DNA of 64,000 nt from Salminus brasiliensis (lineage: Eukaryota; Chordata; Actinopteri; Characiformes; Bryconidae). Positions within the stretch are counted from its first letter, which is position 1. The number at the start of each line of letters is the position of its first letter. Made by a program: the position numbers and the translations under genes. The stretch lies in contig NC_132887.1 of assembly GCF_030463535.1 (NCBI RefSeq), positions 20,362,443 to 20,426,442 on the forward strand. Direction: 5' to 3'. Shown piece by piece: positions 63,380-64,000 of this stretch. The notes beneath the pieces are model-generated. The model searched no databases. It was given only the letters and a program-made list of their open reading frames with translations, and was not told the origin of the DNA.

Positions 63380-63745
63380 ATCAGCCATAACATTAACACC
63401 TCCTGCCTAATGAGCATGACTGAGTAGGTATTACTGGGTAGGCTCTTGTGCTGCCACAACAGATCTGACCATTCGAGGCACGGACTCCACGAGACCTCTG
63501 AAGGCGTCCTGTGATGTCTGGCGTCGTGCAAGTTGTGAGGTGGGACCTCCATGGGTCGCGTCAATGGGCTTTAGTTACCTACGATGGTATACCGGTTGCA
63601 CTGCCTGATGTTTTGGAGGTGTTCTGATCCAGTTGTCTAGCCACCACAATTCGGGCCTTGTCAAAGTGGAGAAGACGCCACTGTAGATGAAGATGTTTCT
63701 CACTACACCCGTATTACACAGTGGTGCTAATCTTATGGCTGGTTG
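63380..63745 (+). mobile_element. Inverted-repeat transposon, family 2 (near full length)
   Basis: The left end GATCAGCCATAACATTAACA pairs with the right end, whose reverse complement reads AACCAGCCATAAGATTAGCA. Internal blocks include ccacaacagatctgaccatt and ccagttgtctagccaccaca. It resembles a very common fish non-autonomous DNA element; no transposase frame is present. Confidence 0.75.
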
Positions 63746-64000
63746 GGGTAATTGTAATGCGCTACGAGAAGTGCTGGGAGCTTGACGGACTTGACAATCA
63801 GATGAAATTGTGAGTAAGTACCTCAGCGAACAGAGAGGCAACAAATGAGGCATTACAGCCTTGTTAGATTAGTCCCAACGTTCCCAAAGTAGGGCACCCC
63901 AGTGACTGGAGATGTAATAAAAATAATAATACAACGTATACAGAGTTACCGCAGCAACAGCCCCCCAGCAACAGTGCAAACTCATTTACTGGTGGTTTAA

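Larger units (their letters stand above)
55124..64000 (-). other. asap2: 5' intron of ASAP2 (incomplete at the right edge)
   Basis: I searched for the expected upstream coding exon (MVLYKMKKSVKAI-type sequence on the - strand) and did not find it, so this is read as one large intron. It contains a nested transposon pair (57187-58135), a second copy of the inserted element (59428-59953), (GT)n tracts at 56802-56844 and 62704-62744, family 1 copy E and family 2 at 63380. The stretch 61000-61650 is GC-richer and free of recognisable repeats. Confidence 0.65.

Noticed and set aside
55124..64000. First coding exons of ASAP2
   Set aside because: I looked on the - strand for the expected N-terminal sequence with splice sites and found none, so I place these exons outside the window.

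Overview
The window is vertebrate nuclear DNA, almost certainly from a ray-finned fish. Its genes are split by GT-AG introns, and its proteins align closely with mammalian orthologues that I know from memory. The introns hold fish-type repeats: a tRNA-derived SINE, a Tc1-like remnant, several short inverted-repeat transposon families and long (CA)n/(TA)n tracts. I could not run searches, so the species is not determined.

Layout, left to right. (1) 1-~2310: the last intron, last coding exon and 3'UTR of ADAM17 on the + strand. (2) ~2270-5615: IAH1 on the - strand, complete in six exons (240 codons plus stop), tail-to-tail with ADAM17. (3) 5616-7855: a GC-rich interval between the divergent IAH1 and ITGB1BP1 starts, with a 175-bp tandem repeat. 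(4) 7856-~13060: ITGB1BP1 on the + strand, complete in six coding exons (198 aa). (5) ~13550-64000: ASAP2 on the - strand, tail-to-tail with ITGB1BP1. I place 26 coding exons from 55123 down to the stop at 15736, covering most of the BAR domain, then PH, ArfGAP, ankyrin, proline-rich and SH3 regions. The exons for roughly the first 66 residues and the promoter are not seen and should lie to the right of 64000.

Exon boundaries were chosen so that splice phases join without a break, so each reconstructed protein reads through every junction. One ASAP2 intron has a GC donor and three junctions have in-frame tandem acceptors. The gene order matches human 2p25.1 as I remember it, except that CPSF3, which in human lies between ITGB1BP1 and IAH1, is absent.

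The genes do not form an operon-like system. ADAM17 (ectodomain sheddase), ITGB1BP1 (integrin beta-1 tail/KRIT1 adaptor) and ASAP2 (Arf GTPase-activating protein) each touch cell-surface or adhesion biology, and IAH1 is a small SGNH esterase, but their adjacency is old synteny. The most unusual non-coding structures are a ~1.3-kb minisatellite built on about forty TTCTAGAA palindromes, a perfect 35-bp-arm hairpin beside a (TA)n tract, a nested insertion with a 20-bp target duplication, and a ~0.5-kb intronic direct repeat. I found no convincing undescribed gene system.
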